Assembly (NCBI GenBank): GCA_002155105.1
Contig: MUZD01000004.1
Span: forward strand, 183,099 to 247,098
Origin: Sedimentibacter sp. SX930
GTDB lineage: Bacteria > Bacillota > Bacilli > Lactobacillales > Aerococcaceae
DNA length: 64,000 nucleotides
Direction: 5' to 3'
How positions within the stretch are numbered: position 1 is the stretch's first letter; each line of letters opens with the position of its first letter. The notes beneath the pieces are model-generated. The model was not told where the DNA came from. It saw only the letters and a list, made by a program, of their open reading frames with translations, and ran no database searches. Shown here one piece after another: positions 18,299 through 27,047 of the stretch. Made by a program: the position numbers and the translations under genes.

Positions 18299-18329
18299 TT
18301 GATAATTTTATTGCGGATTATTATATAAT
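18299..18329 (+). promoter_or_regulatory. Possible promoter of carbonic anhydrase
   Basis: TTGATA (18299-18304) and TATAAT (18324-18329) are 19 bp apart in an AT-rich stretch 37 bp before the start codon. Confidence 0.5.
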
Positions 18330-18365
18330 AAATGGATATTGTTTTTGAGGGGGAAGATTGGAAAA

Positions 18366-19184
18366 ATGAATAATGCAAAAGGATTAAAAAAAGTTTTGGC
18401 GGTTCTGGGGGCGTTCGCTTTATTGGGACTGAGTGGCTGCGGCCAAGAAGAAACGGTGGAAACGGACAGCAGTGCACAGGAAACGACGGAACTGACCTCC
18501 GAAACGACGACTGAAGAAACGACCGAAGCAGCCGCTGAGGAACATTTGGATTATGAAAACCAGGATGAATGGGACTTCGAATCCGGCGCGATGCAATCCC
18601 CGATCAATATCGAAACGAATGCAACCGAAGCGATGACCACGGACGGTTCCTTGACATTGGACTATGCGGAGGAGATCATCGATGTGGTCGATAACGGGCA
18701 CAGCATCGAAATCGAAGACGGCGGCCAAGCGACGATTGCCGGACGCGGTTTTGAATTGGCGCAATTCCATTTGCATTCCCCGAGCGAGCACACGGTGGAT
18801 GGGGAGAGTTTCCCGATCGAACTGCATTTTGTCCACAAGGCACAGGATGGCCGCTTAGCAGTCATCGCGGTCTTCTTTAAAGAAGGAACAGAAAATGCAG
18901 CTTTTCAGGCGATCCTGGATGATGTGCAGGCAAACGAAGAATCAGACGTTGCGAGCGGCCTCAGCCTGAACGTTGCCGAACTGCTTCCAGCCAACAAAAG
19001 CTACTACCATTACCTAGGTTCCTTGACGACACCGCCGCTGACCGAAAATGTCGAGTGGTACGTGATGGCGAACCCTGTGGAAGTTTCCGCGGAACAAATT
19101 GCAGCCTTCAACGAATACTATGAAGGCAACAACAGAGAGGTCCAACCATTGGGCGAGCGTTCCGTTCTGAAATATGAAGAATAA
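18366..19184 (+). CDS. Alpha-type carbonic anhydrase, lipoprotein
   Basis: Zinc enzyme interconverting CO2 and bicarbonate, 272 residues, attached to the outside of the membrane. The signal peptide ends in lipobox LSGC, followed by an acidic Thr/Glu linker of about 40 residues. Zinc ligands are His135, His137 (FHLHSPSEHT) and His154 (ELHFVH). QSPINIET and SLTTPPLTE are further alpha-class signatures. ATG 18366 follows GAGGGGGAAG; an upstream ATG at 18339 has no ribosome site. Alpha-class enzymes are uncommon in Lactobacillales, where beta-class forms prevail. Confidence 0.95.
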   Translation: MNNAKGLKKVLAVLGAFALLGLSGCGQEETVETDSSAQETTELTSETTTEETTEAAAEEHLDYENQDEWDFESGAMQSPINIETNATEAMTTDGSLTLDYAEEIIDVVDNGHSIEIEDGGQATIAGRGFELAQFHLHSPSEHTVDGESFPIELHFVHKAQDGRLAVIAVFFKEGTENAAFQAILDDVQANEESDVASGLSLNVAELLPANKSYYHYLGSLTTPPLTENVEWYVMANPVEVSAEQIAAFNEYYEGNNREVQPLGERSVLKYEE

Positions 19185-19218
19185 CGATCCTGTTTTGGCG
19201 ATTTGAGCGCCTTGGCTG

Positions 19219-19266
19219 AAAAAGTTCCGTCCCCCCGATTCGTATTGGTGCGGGCGGAACTTTTTT
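19219..19266 (+). terminator. Terminator of carbonic anhydrase
   Basis: AAAAAGTTCCG (19219-19229) pairs with CGGAACTTTTT (19255-19265), with further pairing inside and a T run. Confidence 0.85.
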
Positions 19267-19383
19267 GAATGTTCTGATCGAGGATGCAAAGGAATCCGTA
19301 ACGCGATTAGAAAATACAGAAAGAACATATGCGAAGGCTTTTTTTTGTTATAATTAAGGAAAAACGCGAGCAGGGGGAACGTA

Positions 19384-20295
19384 ATGGGGGAAATAGCAGC
19401 AAAAGCCGCATCATTGATTTTGATCATCGTGATCGGCTACGTCATCAAACGGATCGGGTGGGTGAGCGCAGCTGATTTTCCGAAATTTTCGAAAATCGTG
19501 CTGCGGATCACGTTGCCCTGCGCACTGATCACCAGTTTCAACACGTTCGACATCACCTACAATCTGCTGTTTTTGACCGCAATCGGCCTCCTCGCTAACT
19601 TGATCCTGCAAATCACCGGCTATCTGGTGAACCAACGGAAAGGCGGTATAGCGCAGGCTTTCGGAATCATCAACCTCGGCAGCTATAACGTAGGGGCCTT
19701 TGCGATGCCATATATCGCCGGATTGATGGGCCCGCAGTCGATCATTTTCGCATCCCTTTTTGATGTCGGCAATTCATTCGGAGCTGCCGGAATCGGTTAT
19801 GGCTGGTCCCGTTCTGTTGCGGATGAGAAGCAAAAAACAACCTTAGGCGGCTTCCTCAAACTCATGTTCCTTTCGCCGTTGTTCGATACATACTTGATCC
19901 TGTTGCTGATGCGCCTCCTCGGGCTGCAATTACCGGATGCGGTCATCATCTTTACGTCCACGGTGGGCGGCGCCAACACATTCCTGGCGATGTTGATGAT
20001 CGGGATCGGTTTGGAATTGGGCTTGGATGCGCACCGCTTCAAGCTGGCCTTCAAATACTTGGCCATCCGCTACGGCTTTTCGCTGATTTTCTCCATCCTG
20101 ACCGTGCTCTTCCTGCCGGTATCAATGGTCGTGAAGACGATCCTCTGCATGCTGTTCTTTTCGCCGATCGCATCCATGGCGACCGGATTCACCGACGAAG
20201 CGGGCGGGGACGTCGAAACCTCCGCCTTCATGAATTCCGTTTCCATCCTGATCGGAATCTTCGCGCTGCCGCTCGTATTGGCGGTCTTGGGATAA
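19384..20295 (+). CDS. AEC family transporter (auxin efflux carrier type)
   Basis: 303-residue membrane protein with about ten hydrophobic segments. Bacterial AEC carriers move malate, malonate or related organic acids. Family features are the N-terminal GYVIKRIGWVSA segment, then LRITLPCALIT near residue 40, and NLGSYNVGAFAMP with the unwound-helix residues near residue 100. It is a single gene; its start follows AGGGGGAACGT. A second, more distant AEC gene lies at 52140-53096. Confidence 0.9.
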   Translation: MGEIAAKAASLILIIVIGYVIKRIGWVSAADFPKFSKIVLRITLPCALITSFNTFDITYNLLFLTAIGLLANLILQITGYLVNQRKGGIAQAFGIINLGSYNVGAFAMPYIAGLMGPQSIIFASLFDVGNSFGAAGIGYGWSRSVADEKQKTTLGGFLKLMFLSPLFDTYLILLLMRLLGLQLPDAVIIFTSTVGGANTFLAMLMIGIGLELGLDAHRFKLAFKYLAIRYGFSLIFSILTVLFLPVSMVVKTILCMLFFSPIASMATGFTDEAGGDVETSAFMNSVSILIGIFALPLVLAVLG

Positions 20296-20381
20296 AAATG
20301 TCAAATGAAAATAATCCAAAACCATCCAAAACCATCCGTTCTTGTGTAGCGGGTGGTTTTTTGTTGGGCGGAATTTGTTTC

Positions 20382-20509
20382 CTCCGGCGAACGCAGGCTA
20401 CGCCGGAGTTCGGCCAACATATGCGTCTTTTCCTCCGATGAGGGGGCGCTCGCCGAAGTTGGCCCTAAGATGTTACTGTCGTTCTCCGGTGAGAGCCTCC
20501 TCACCGGAG
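20382..20509. repeat. 51-bp hairpin array B (CTCCGG family), 3 units
   Basis: Units begin at 20382, 20433 and 20484. The first has arms CTCCGGCGA and ACGCCGGAG around a 9-nt loop; the third CTCCGGTGA and TCACCGGAG around 8 nt; the middle one is degenerate. The rest of the 450-bp gap 20296-20746 shows only further CTCCGG half-sites (20540) and the leader of the MFS gene. Confidence 0.85.
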
Positions 20510-20746
20510 CAGGGAGCCGCGCACGCGCACGCTGTTCAGCTCCGGCCAACCCCGACCAACAGTAAAAACATATAGCATCAAACTATATCTGTTTATATCA
20601 ATTAAGTGTTACCCTATAACATGATTCCATGGCATACTGGAACAACCTTCATCAATGAAAGGCATCAGCAAATATTGGGATAGCGTCGCAACTTTTGCAC
20701 CGCTAGCTTTGAAAATAATAAAGAACTTGGAAAAGGAGGAACAGTA

Positions 20747-21985
20747 ATGAAGAAAGAAACAAATCGTTGGGTGGTGCTGATCAGCTCGATGGGGATCTTG
20801 TTGTGCACCGGTATCGTCTACACGTTCAGTGTTTTCGCAGGACCTTTGGCGGAATTGCGGGGATGGGCGGTACCGGATATCATGATGGCGTTCGCAATCA
20901 ACTCCGCAGTGGGGCCGATCCCGATGATCTTCGGCGGCTATTTTACGGACCGTGGCTGGGCAAAATGGATCGCCCGCATCGGCGTTGTGCTTTTCGGTAT
21001 CAGCTTCGCTTTCACCGGGCAAGCGACGAGCATTTTTCAGTTGTACCTGATCTACGGCATCTTCGGCGGCTTTGCGCAGAACTTTGCCTATTCCGCCTGT
21101 CTCAGCAACACAATCCGTTTTTTCCCGGATAAAAAAGGCTTGGCTTCCGGTCTGATCACGGGGGGAATGGGCGGAGCGGCGATCATCGCGGCACCGATCG
21201 CGAACACGCTGATCGAACGCTACGGAGTCAGCCAAGCCTTCTGGCGCATGGGCTTGGCGTATGCGCTGATCGGATTCTTTTTCAGTTTTTTCATCCGCTC
21301 GGCACCGAAACAGGCAGTTCCACAAACGGCTGCGGCCTCCGAAAAGGCTCCAGCACAAACAAAAACCATCACCGCAAACAAAAACTGGAAGGAAATGTTG
21401 GCGAGTCCCGCATTCTACCTGCTTATCCTGATGTTCGCGATGGGCGCCTTTTCCGGTCTGATGATTGCTTCGAACGCATCATTGATCGGGCAATCGATGT
21501 TCGGTTTGTCGGCATCGGCCGCTGCCGCTTATGTCAGCCTCTATTCCTTGAGCAACACGTCAGGCCGGGTATTCTGGGGCGCGATTTCTGATCGTATCGG
21601 CCAAATCCGCGCAGTCATCATCATCTACAGTGCCATCATTTTTGCCTTCATCCTGCTCGTCAGCGTCAATCAAGTGTGGGCCTTCGCTATCGGGATCGTC
21701 ACCTTGGGCCTTTGCTTCGGCGGCGTGATGGGCGTCTTCCCGGGATTGGTCATGGATAACTTTGGTCCGGCGAATCAGGGCGTCAATTACGGCATCGTCT
21801 TCATCGGCTTTTCGAGCGCCGCATTCGTCGCTCCGAAAGTGACTGCGTCATTGGCTGCCGCGAACGACGGTGACTTCACGAAAGCCTTCTATGTCGCGAT
21901 TGCCGTCGTCCTGCTGGGACTGGGCTTGAGCCTTGTCTATGCAAAAAGAAAAACTGTGGCCAAGCTTGCAGCGGAAACTGTTTAA
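20747..21985 (+). CDS. MFS transporter, oxalate/formate antiporter (OFA) family
   Basis: 412-residue, 12-segment major facilitator. The N-terminal NRWVVLISSMGILLCTGIVY with YTFSVFAGPL is the OFA signature. Relatives exchange oxalate and formate or carry lactate and other monocarboxylates, so a small organic anion is the expected cargo. A basic, Ala/Gln-rich central loop separates the two six-helix halves near residue 195. The start follows AAAGGAGGAACAGT. A 36-bp remnant matching its first codons is found at 28633-28668. Confidence 0.92.
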   Translation: MKKETNRWVVLISSMGILLCTGIVYTFSVFAGPLAELRGWAVPDIMMAFAINSAVGPIPMIFGGYFTDRGWAKWIARIGVVLFGISFAFTGQATSIFQLYLIYGIFGGFAQNFAYSACLSNTIRFFPDKKGLASGLITGGMGGAAIIAAPIANTLIERYGVSQAFWRMGLAYALIGFFFSFFIRSAPKQAVPQTAAASEKAPAQTKTITANKNWKEMLASPAFYLLILMFAMGAFSGLMIASNASLIGQSMFGLSASAAAAYVSLYSLSNTSGRVFWGAISDRIGQIRAVIIIYSAIIFAFILLVSVNQVWAFAIGIVTLGLCFGGVMGVFPGLVMDNFGPANQGVNYGIVFIGFSSAAFVAPKVTASLAAANDGDFTKAFYVAIAVVLLGLGLSLVYAKRKTVAKLAAETV

Positions 21986-22001
21986 AAGACACTTCATTGA
22001 A

Positions 22002-22049
22002 AATAGCCCGCGTTGAGGAGAGAAGTTCTCCTCAACGCGGGCTATTTTT
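22002..22049 (+). terminator. Terminator of OFA transporter
   Basis: A perfect 19-bp stem (22002-22020 with 22028-22046) is followed by TTTTT. Confidence 0.95.
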
Positions 22050-22246
22050 CTGAATGAAAAGAGTTGTGGCACACAATTTGCGAATAAGTGTCTACAAGTA
22101 TTAAGCCCGTAAAGTTAGCGATCCGAGCAGAGGAGGCTTATAATCAAGATATAAATTAACCCGTTCCCACGACCATCTCCTGAGAGAATCCAGCCATTAT
22201 GGATTCCATCGTTAGCTCCAGTGTACTTTTAGGAGGAGTGATTTAT

Positions 22247-23593
22247 ATGAAAAATAGAACGATGCTGGTGACCCTATTCAGCTTGATTTTTTTGGCGAGC
22301 TGCTCCGACACAATGGAATCGGGCCTGGATTCAGCAAAAAGCAGCCAAGAGAGCACGTCTCAAGCCAACAGCAAACCGGAAACAGACGCAGAAACCGCAA
22401 AAGAAAATCGGCCGCTGACTTTCGCGGATGAAGCGATTGAAGATTATGTGCGTAAATTGATCGGCAAAGAAGAGGGCGACCTGACTGCGAGCGATATCGA
22501 GTCGGTCGATGCGCTCTATCTGGGCAATAAAGATATCAACAGCATCAGCGGAATCGAACATTTTACGAACCTGCGGATACTGCATCTGAATGATACGCAA
22601 ATTAACGACATCAGCGCGCTGGCCGGTTTGACGCAGCTGGAATATCTCGACATCAGCCGCACCCAAATCCAGGACCTCACAGCTTTAACGGATTTGGCGA
22701 AACTCAAAACCCTTTACCTCAACAACAACCAATTGGAGGACATCACAGCATTAGCCGGATTGAAGAAGCTTGAGGTGCTCTATCTGAATGACACACAAGT
22801 CGTTGATATCCGCCCCTTAGCCGACTTGACCGGCCTGCAGTCGCTGAAGCTGCGTAACACCGAAGTTGAAGATGTCGGAGTTGTAGCAGATTTGACCCAG
22901 TTACGCTATCTGAGCCTAGGGAACACCAAAGTCAAAGATCTCACGGCGCTATCGGGCTTGACGCAGCTGACTATCCTGGAACTGGACAATACACTCATCC
23001 GTGACACCGTAGCCTTAGCGGATTTGACGCAGTTGATGGAGTTGAACATGAGTGGGACTGAAATAGCCGATGTCAGCGCCTTGGCGGGTCTCGGCAATCT
23101 GCTGACGTTGGACCTTAGTGGCACAGAAATAAGCGACATTTCGCCACTGGCAGGACTGACGAAGCTGACGCGCTTGGATTTGAACGCCACAAAAATCGAG
23201 GACATCGGCAGTTTGGCGGGAATGACCGGGCTGACGCATCTCGAAATCAGCGGAGCGCAAGTGAGCGACGTCGCTGCCTTGGCAAATATGACGGGATTGG
23301 TCTACCTAGACCTGGCCCAGAATAGGATCAGCACCATCGACAGCTTGGCCAGTCTCACCAAAATACGGCACTTGAATCTGTCTGGAAATCAGATAAGCGA
23401 TATCACAGCATTATCGGATTTGGCGGATCTGTGGTACCTCGATTTGAAGGGAAATCCAATCAGTGATATCGCACCTTTGTCGAGTTTGGCTAAGTTGGGG
23501 AAACTGCATATCAGCAAGGCGGACATCAATGCTGAACAACAAACAATGCTGCAGAGTGTTCTGCCGGACTGCGATATCAGTTGGTACGAATAA
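22247..23593 (+). CDS. Leucine-rich-repeat surface lipoprotein
   Basis: 448-residue exported protein. A lipoprotein signal peptide ends in lipobox LASC (about residue 20), followed by a Ser/Gln/Thr-rich linker. From about residue 90 the protein consists of roughly fifteen to sixteen 22-residue internalin-type repeats with pattern LxxLxLxxTxIxDIxxLAGLT. There is no LPXTG or GW anchor, so the lipid holds it to the membrane. Such proteins usually bind proteins or glycans; the partner is unknown. ATG 22247 follows AGGAGGAG; an upstream ATG at 22199 is unlikely. Confidence 0.92.
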   Translation: MKNRTMLVTLFSLIFLASCSDTMESGLDSAKSSQESTSQANSKPETDAETAKENRPLTFADEAIEDYVRKLIGKEEGDLTASDIESVDALYLGNKDINSISGIEHFTNLRILHLNDTQINDISALAGLTQLEYLDISRTQIQDLTALTDLAKLKTLYLNNNQLEDITALAGLKKLEVLYLNDTQVVDIRPLADLTGLQSLKLRNTEVEDVGVVADLTQLRYLSLGNTKVKDLTALSGLTQLTILELDNTLIRDTVALADLTQLMELNMSGTEIADVSALAGLGNLLTLDLSGTEISDISPLAGLTKLTRLDLNATKIEDIGSLAGMTGLTHLEISGAQVSDVAALANMTGLVYLDLAQNRISTIDSLASLTKIRHLNLSGNQISDITALSDLADLWYLDLKGNPISDIAPLSSLAKLGKLHISKADINAEQQTMLQSVLPDCDISWYE

Positions 23594-23696
23594 GCAGCCA
23601 ACTCATCGGCTTTACTATCCGGACTGATCCAGCTGAAATGCAATAAACATCAACAATCATCTTACAATGAGCTTTTTGGGTAGAGGAGAGGGAACA

Positions 23697-24701
23697 ATGC
23701 AATCAAATAAACGGAATAAGAACGGTTTGAAAATATTCATCAGTATTCTGGCAATTCTGGTGATCGGTGTCCTCGGGTATGTCTACTCGATCTATGCAAA
23801 TGTGAAAGACACGATGGACACAGCTTATACGCCTGTCGAAGTCGAGACCTTCCGGACAACGAACACCGGTACGGAAGCCGACGCTTCGGAAACGGCTGAT
23901 GAAGAAAGCGGAGCCGATGTTCGAGTATTAACACCATCTGAACTCCTGGAAGCCGGCGAGCCGGTTTCAATCCTATTGCTGGGCGTAGACACCGGTGATT
24001 TGGGCCGCACGGAACAGGGCCGTTCCGACTCAATGGTGGTCGTCACCATCAATCCGCATACGCAAAAGACGACACTGTTGAGTATCCCACGCGATACGTA
24101 CACCGAAATAATCGGGTACGGCACTTCCGACAAAATCAATCACGCCTATGCACTCGGAGGCACCGCGATGTCGATCAATACAGTGCAGCAGATGCTGGAT
24201 ATCCCGATCGATTTCTACGTGATGGTCAACATGGCGGGGATCCAGGAAATCGTGGATGCGGTCGGCGGCATCACTGTCGAGAGCCCGCTTGCCTTCAACC
24301 AGAACGGCTACGATTTCGTCCAAGGCACGAACCAATTGGATGGCGAGGCAGCGTTGGCGTTCGCACGCATGCGCTACGAAGATCCGGCCGGCGATACCGG
24401 TCGCCAAGGCAGACAACGCCAAGTCATTGAAGGCGTCATCCGCAAATTGGCGACACCGGAAACCTTGCTGAACTACCAGGCGTTCTTAGAAACTCTTTCA
24501 GCCAACATGCAGACAAGCTTCCAACTGTCCGATTTCTACACGCTCCAAAATCAGGATTACCTCGGCGCGGTAGGCAACATCGAACAGCAGCAACTCGGCG
24601 GTACAGGCGATATGATGAACGACATCTACTACAATTTCGTGGATGAAGCCGAACTGACGCGCGTCCGCGACCTGCTGCAGATCGAATTGGAATTGGAATA
24701 G
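23697..24701 (+). CDS. LCP family protein (LytR-CpsA-Psr)
   Basis: Membrane-anchored phosphotransferase that attaches teichoic acids or other glycopolymers to peptidoglycan, 334 residues. One N-terminal membrane segment (about residues 10-30) is followed by a low-complexity linker. The LCP domain shows ILLLGVDTGDLGRTEQGRSD with SMVVVTINP and SIPRDTY, then the FARMRYEDPAGDTGRQGRQ segment with the arginines that bind polyprenyl pyrophosphate. ATG 23697 follows GAGGAGAGGG; an upstream frame extension begins at 23667. It follows the LRR gene in the same direction. Confidence 0.94.
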   Translation: MQSNKRNKNGLKIFISILAILVIGVLGYVYSIYANVKDTMDTAYTPVEVETFRTTNTGTEADASETADEESGADVRVLTPSELLEAGEPVSILLLGVDTGDLGRTEQGRSDSMVVVTINPHTQKTTLLSIPRDTYTEIIGYGTSDKINHAYALGGTAMSINTVQQMLDIPIDFYVMVNMAGIQEIVDAVGGITVESPLAFNQNGYDFVQGTNQLDGEAALAFARMRYEDPAGDTGRQGRQRQVIEGVIRKLATPETLLNYQAFLETLSANMQTSFQLSDFYTLQNQDYLGAVGNIEQQQLGGTGDMMNDIYYNFVDEAELTRVRDLLQIELELE

Positions 24702-24928
24702 CCTGGAAACAGGGAGACTTCTTAAAATACGAGAAAGAGCAAAAGTTCGGGATCTAGTTTGCTGGTTCGACGGCAGAAGACGGTATATTACGTGGCAAAG
24801 TCCTAAACTGTACGTACCAGAATTGGTGTGGGGATGGCTTGCCGTCACCAGTGATCCGGTCGCGGCCGAGTGGAAAGTGGTTGAATGATGAATGAAAGAA
24901 TCTGCGCAGCTTCATTCGCAGCTCCCTG

Positions 24929-25057
24929 CTCCGGTGAGGGGTGTGCTCCCCGGAGGACGCCGGTAACTCGTGGGCTTCAACTCCGGGGGGCACCGTCTCC
25001 TCGGAGGACAAGACTTAAATGCAGGTTGAACTCCGGCGAAGCCTGCGTTCATCGGAG
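24929..25057. repeat. Hairpin array C (CTCCGG family), 3 units
   Basis: Units begin at 24929, 24981 and 25031 (spacing 52 and 50). Arms are CTCCGGTGA with TCCCCGGAG, CTCCGGGGG with TCCTCGGAG, and CTCCGGCGA with TCATCGGAG, around loops of 8-9 nt. It fills most of the gap between the LCP gene and the convergent cysteine-synthase-like gene. Confidence 0.85.
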
Positions 25058-25088
25058 GAGCGGGCGCCAGCCGCCCCCCGACTACAAA

Positions 25089-25135
25089 TAAAAAAACTTC
25101 CAGCTAATCGTTCAGAATAGCTGGAAGTTTTTTTG
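25089..25135. terminator. Bidirectional terminator before cysteine-synthase-like gene
   Basis: AAAAAAACTTCCAGCTA pairs with TAGCTGGAAGTTTTTTT, giving T runs on both strands. It lies between the convergent LCP and cysteine-synthase-like genes. Confidence 0.9.
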
Positions 25136-25151
25136 CATGCCTCTGTAAGAT

Positions 25152-26174
25152 TTATCGGATAGCCCGCATACTAATCAGCTCGACGTCGCAAGCCAAATGA
25201 TCCGCAGAAACGGTTTGTTCGTACATCAGATCGGTGGAGAGGTATTTTTTGTTGTCGTCGGCAAAGACGGTCGCGACGACTGCATCCTTGTTCCCCAGCA
25301 GATCCTGCGCTTTCAGGACGCCCAAAAAGTTGGCACCGGATGAGATGCCGACGCCGAGTCCGAGCACGCGCGCGAGTTTGCGGGACATATTGATGGCATC
25401 ACAATCATCGATAAGGAGGATGTTGTCCAGCTGATCCAGTTTGACGATAGCCGGCACGAACTCGTCACCAATGCCGAAAATCCGGTGCGGGCCGACGACT
25501 TTTCCGCAAGTCGCCATCGTCGGGGAAGAAGCCGGATCGAGCGGGAAAGCCAGGCAGTCCGGGTAGGTTTCCTGCAGAACATCTTTGACGCCCATCAGCG
25601 TTCCGCCTGTGCCGACGCCGGCGACGAAGCCTTGCGGTCTTTTGCCGAAAGCCGCCAGTTGAGCCAGAATCTCTTTTCCCGTTGTCGCGTAGTGGGCGGC
25701 ACAATTTTCAGGATTGGAGAATTGGTGCGGCAGGAAGGCGCCTTCGTTTTCACCCATCCTGTCAGCGAGGGCAATCGAACCGGTGAAGCCGCCTTCCGCT
25801 TTGGAAACGAGCCGAATCGTTGCACCGAAACTTTCGATCAAGTTAATCCGCTCCTTGCTCATCCAGTCGGGCATGAAAATCGTGACAGGATTGCCCAAAT
25901 AAGCGCCGATTGCAGCAAAAGCGATGCCAGTGTTTCCACTGGTCGCCTCAGCGATGGGCATCCCTTCAGTGATCGCGCTTGTTTCATAGGCCTGGCGGAG
26001 GATGTGGCAGGCGACCCGGTCCTTGATGCTGCCTGAATAATTGTAGTATTCCGCCTTTGCGTATACAACCCGCGGTTCGCCTTTGTAGAGCAAGGAAATT
26101 TCCAGCATCGGGGTGTGGCCGATCAAAGCCGCCAAACCATCAAATTTTTCGGACATTTTCTCATTTATCGTCAT
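25152..26174 (-). CDS. PLP-dependent cysteine synthase family protein
   Basis: 340-residue fold-type II PLP enzyme of the CysK/cystathionine beta-synthase family. The PLP lysine is in GSIKDRVA (about residue 52); the substrate loop is ATSGNTGIAF and the phosphate loop GVGTGGTLMG. Compared with CysK, the C-terminus and the middle differ, so the amino-acid substrate (O-acetylserine, O-phosphoserine or homocysteine) is not fixed. The TTG at 26192 overlaps the GGGAGG ribosome site; ATG 26174 is the better start. It is a single gene. Confidence 0.88.
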   Translation of the reverse strand: MTINEKMSEKFDGLAALIGHTPMLEISLLYKGEPRVVYAKAEYYNYSGSIKDRVACHILRQAYETSAITEGMPIAEATSGNTGIAFAAIGAYLGNPVTIFMPDWMSKERINLIESFGATIRLVSKAEGGFTGSIALADRMGENEGAFLPHQFSNPENCAAHYATTGKEILAQLAAFGKRPQGFVAGVGTGGTLMGVKDVLQETYPDCLAFPLDPASSPTMATCGKVVGPHRIFGIGDEFVPAIVKLDQLDNILLIDDCDAINMSRKLARVLGLGVGISSGANFLGVLKAQDLLGNKDAVVATVFADDNKKYLSTDLMYEQTVSADHLACDVELISMRAIR

Positions 26175-26285
26175 GGTCAAAAAACCTCCCAAACCTATGT
26201 CATGTCGCTCTTTACCTTCATTTTAACGCTTTTGGCAAATAAAGACCATCGCAAGACGGTCCACAAAAAAATAAAATAAATTTTT

Positions 26286-26400
26286 AGAAAACGCTTGACT
26301 TTATCTTTGAAAGGGTTTACTATTCATATCAAGAGGAACCGGTTTCAACAATATGAAAAACCTGCTCCTTATCATTTTAAATCGGAAAGGAACCGGTTCC
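26286..26400 (+). promoter_or_regulatory. Sugar promoter/operator copy 1 (in front of scr relic)
   Basis: TTGACT (26295-26300), 17 bp and TACTAT (26318-26323) form the promoter. A cre-like AGAAAACGCTTGAC overlaps the -35. Two palindromes follow: GGAACCGGTTTC (26335-26346) and GGAACCGGTTCC (26389-26400), 54 bp apart. The same layout recurs at 28875-28980, so the unit is a regulated sucrose-type control region; the genes behind this copy have decayed. Confidence 0.75.
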
Positions 26401-26460
26401 GAAATAAAGTGAAACAAAGCTTTTATTGCACTTATTCTTAGGAACAACAGATCAAAAAAA

Positions 26461-26742
26461 GGAAGGAGAAAAAAACAGATCACCAAAAAATTGCAGGAGA
26501 AGTGTTGACGGATACCGGTGTGGAAATGGGATAGGGTGCCGAGCAAAAGCGTCGCCAGCTTGGAAGAAAAAAAGAGCTTTAGGAACTTCCTGCCGCTTGC
26601 TAAAGTTGGCAATCCGAAAGCTACACCGATCATGTGCGCGATCCGAAAGCATAGGAGCAGCAGAGCAATTATCACGTCGCAATAGGTGTCCAATGCACCG
26701 AAAAAACTGGCGCGATTCTGATTTACCGATCCAGAAAATACT
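26461..26742 (+). pseudogene. Decayed scrA-scrB relic with internal deletion
   Basis: Bases 26461-26515 resemble the leader and first 16 codons of the sucrose EIIBC gene (29040-29096), including the shared ATTGCACTTATTCTTAGG upstream. From about 26521 to 26742 the sequence instead resembles an internal part of scrB (about 31001-31218), for example GGGTGCCGA, AACTTCCTGCCGC and CGATCATGTGCGCGATCC. The intervening 1.9 kb is missing and stops and indels break all frames. It is the remains of a second scrA-scrB operon. The 855-bp gap 26193-27047 holds no other gene. Confidence 0.8.
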
Positions 26743-26765
26743 AAAAAAAATTTTTGAGAAAACGC

Positions 26766-26817
26766 TTGACATTATTTTTGAAAGGGTTTACTATTCAGTT
26801 GTAGAGGAACCGGTTCC
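26766..26817 (+). promoter_or_regulatory. Sugar promoter/operator copy 2 (before EIIBC gene)
   Basis: TTGACA (26766-26771), 17 bp and TACTAT (26789-26794), with the cre-like GAAAACGCTTGACA over the -35, are followed by one palindrome GGAACCGGTTCC (26806-26817). The region 26818-27030 behind it is AT-rich and shows no further recognisable element. Confidence 0.75.
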
Positions 26818-27047
26818 GTTCGGTGTGTTTTGATATCAGAGAGCTTTTGTTTCTTAGAAGTGAACATGAAATTATTTAGCTACTATTTATACCTTCAACG
26901 AAGATGGAAGCTTAATGAAACTCATGACGTGAGCACATTTTTTACCCGAAATGGAACAGGTACATAACCATAGGCTCTATAGAATCGCTACAAGAAAAAA
27001 ATTGGATTGTTACTAGGGGTAGATCTAAAAAAAAGGAGGAATTATTA

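Noticed and set aside
26193..26260. T-box or SAM riboswitch upstream of the cysteine-synthase-like gene
   Set aside because: The leader is short and shows no terminator/antiterminator pair or T-box core sequence.
26301..26833. Short frames on both strands in the gap before the EIIBC gene
   Set aside because: They lie in the decayed scrA-scrB relic and in promoter copies, with no ribosome sites.
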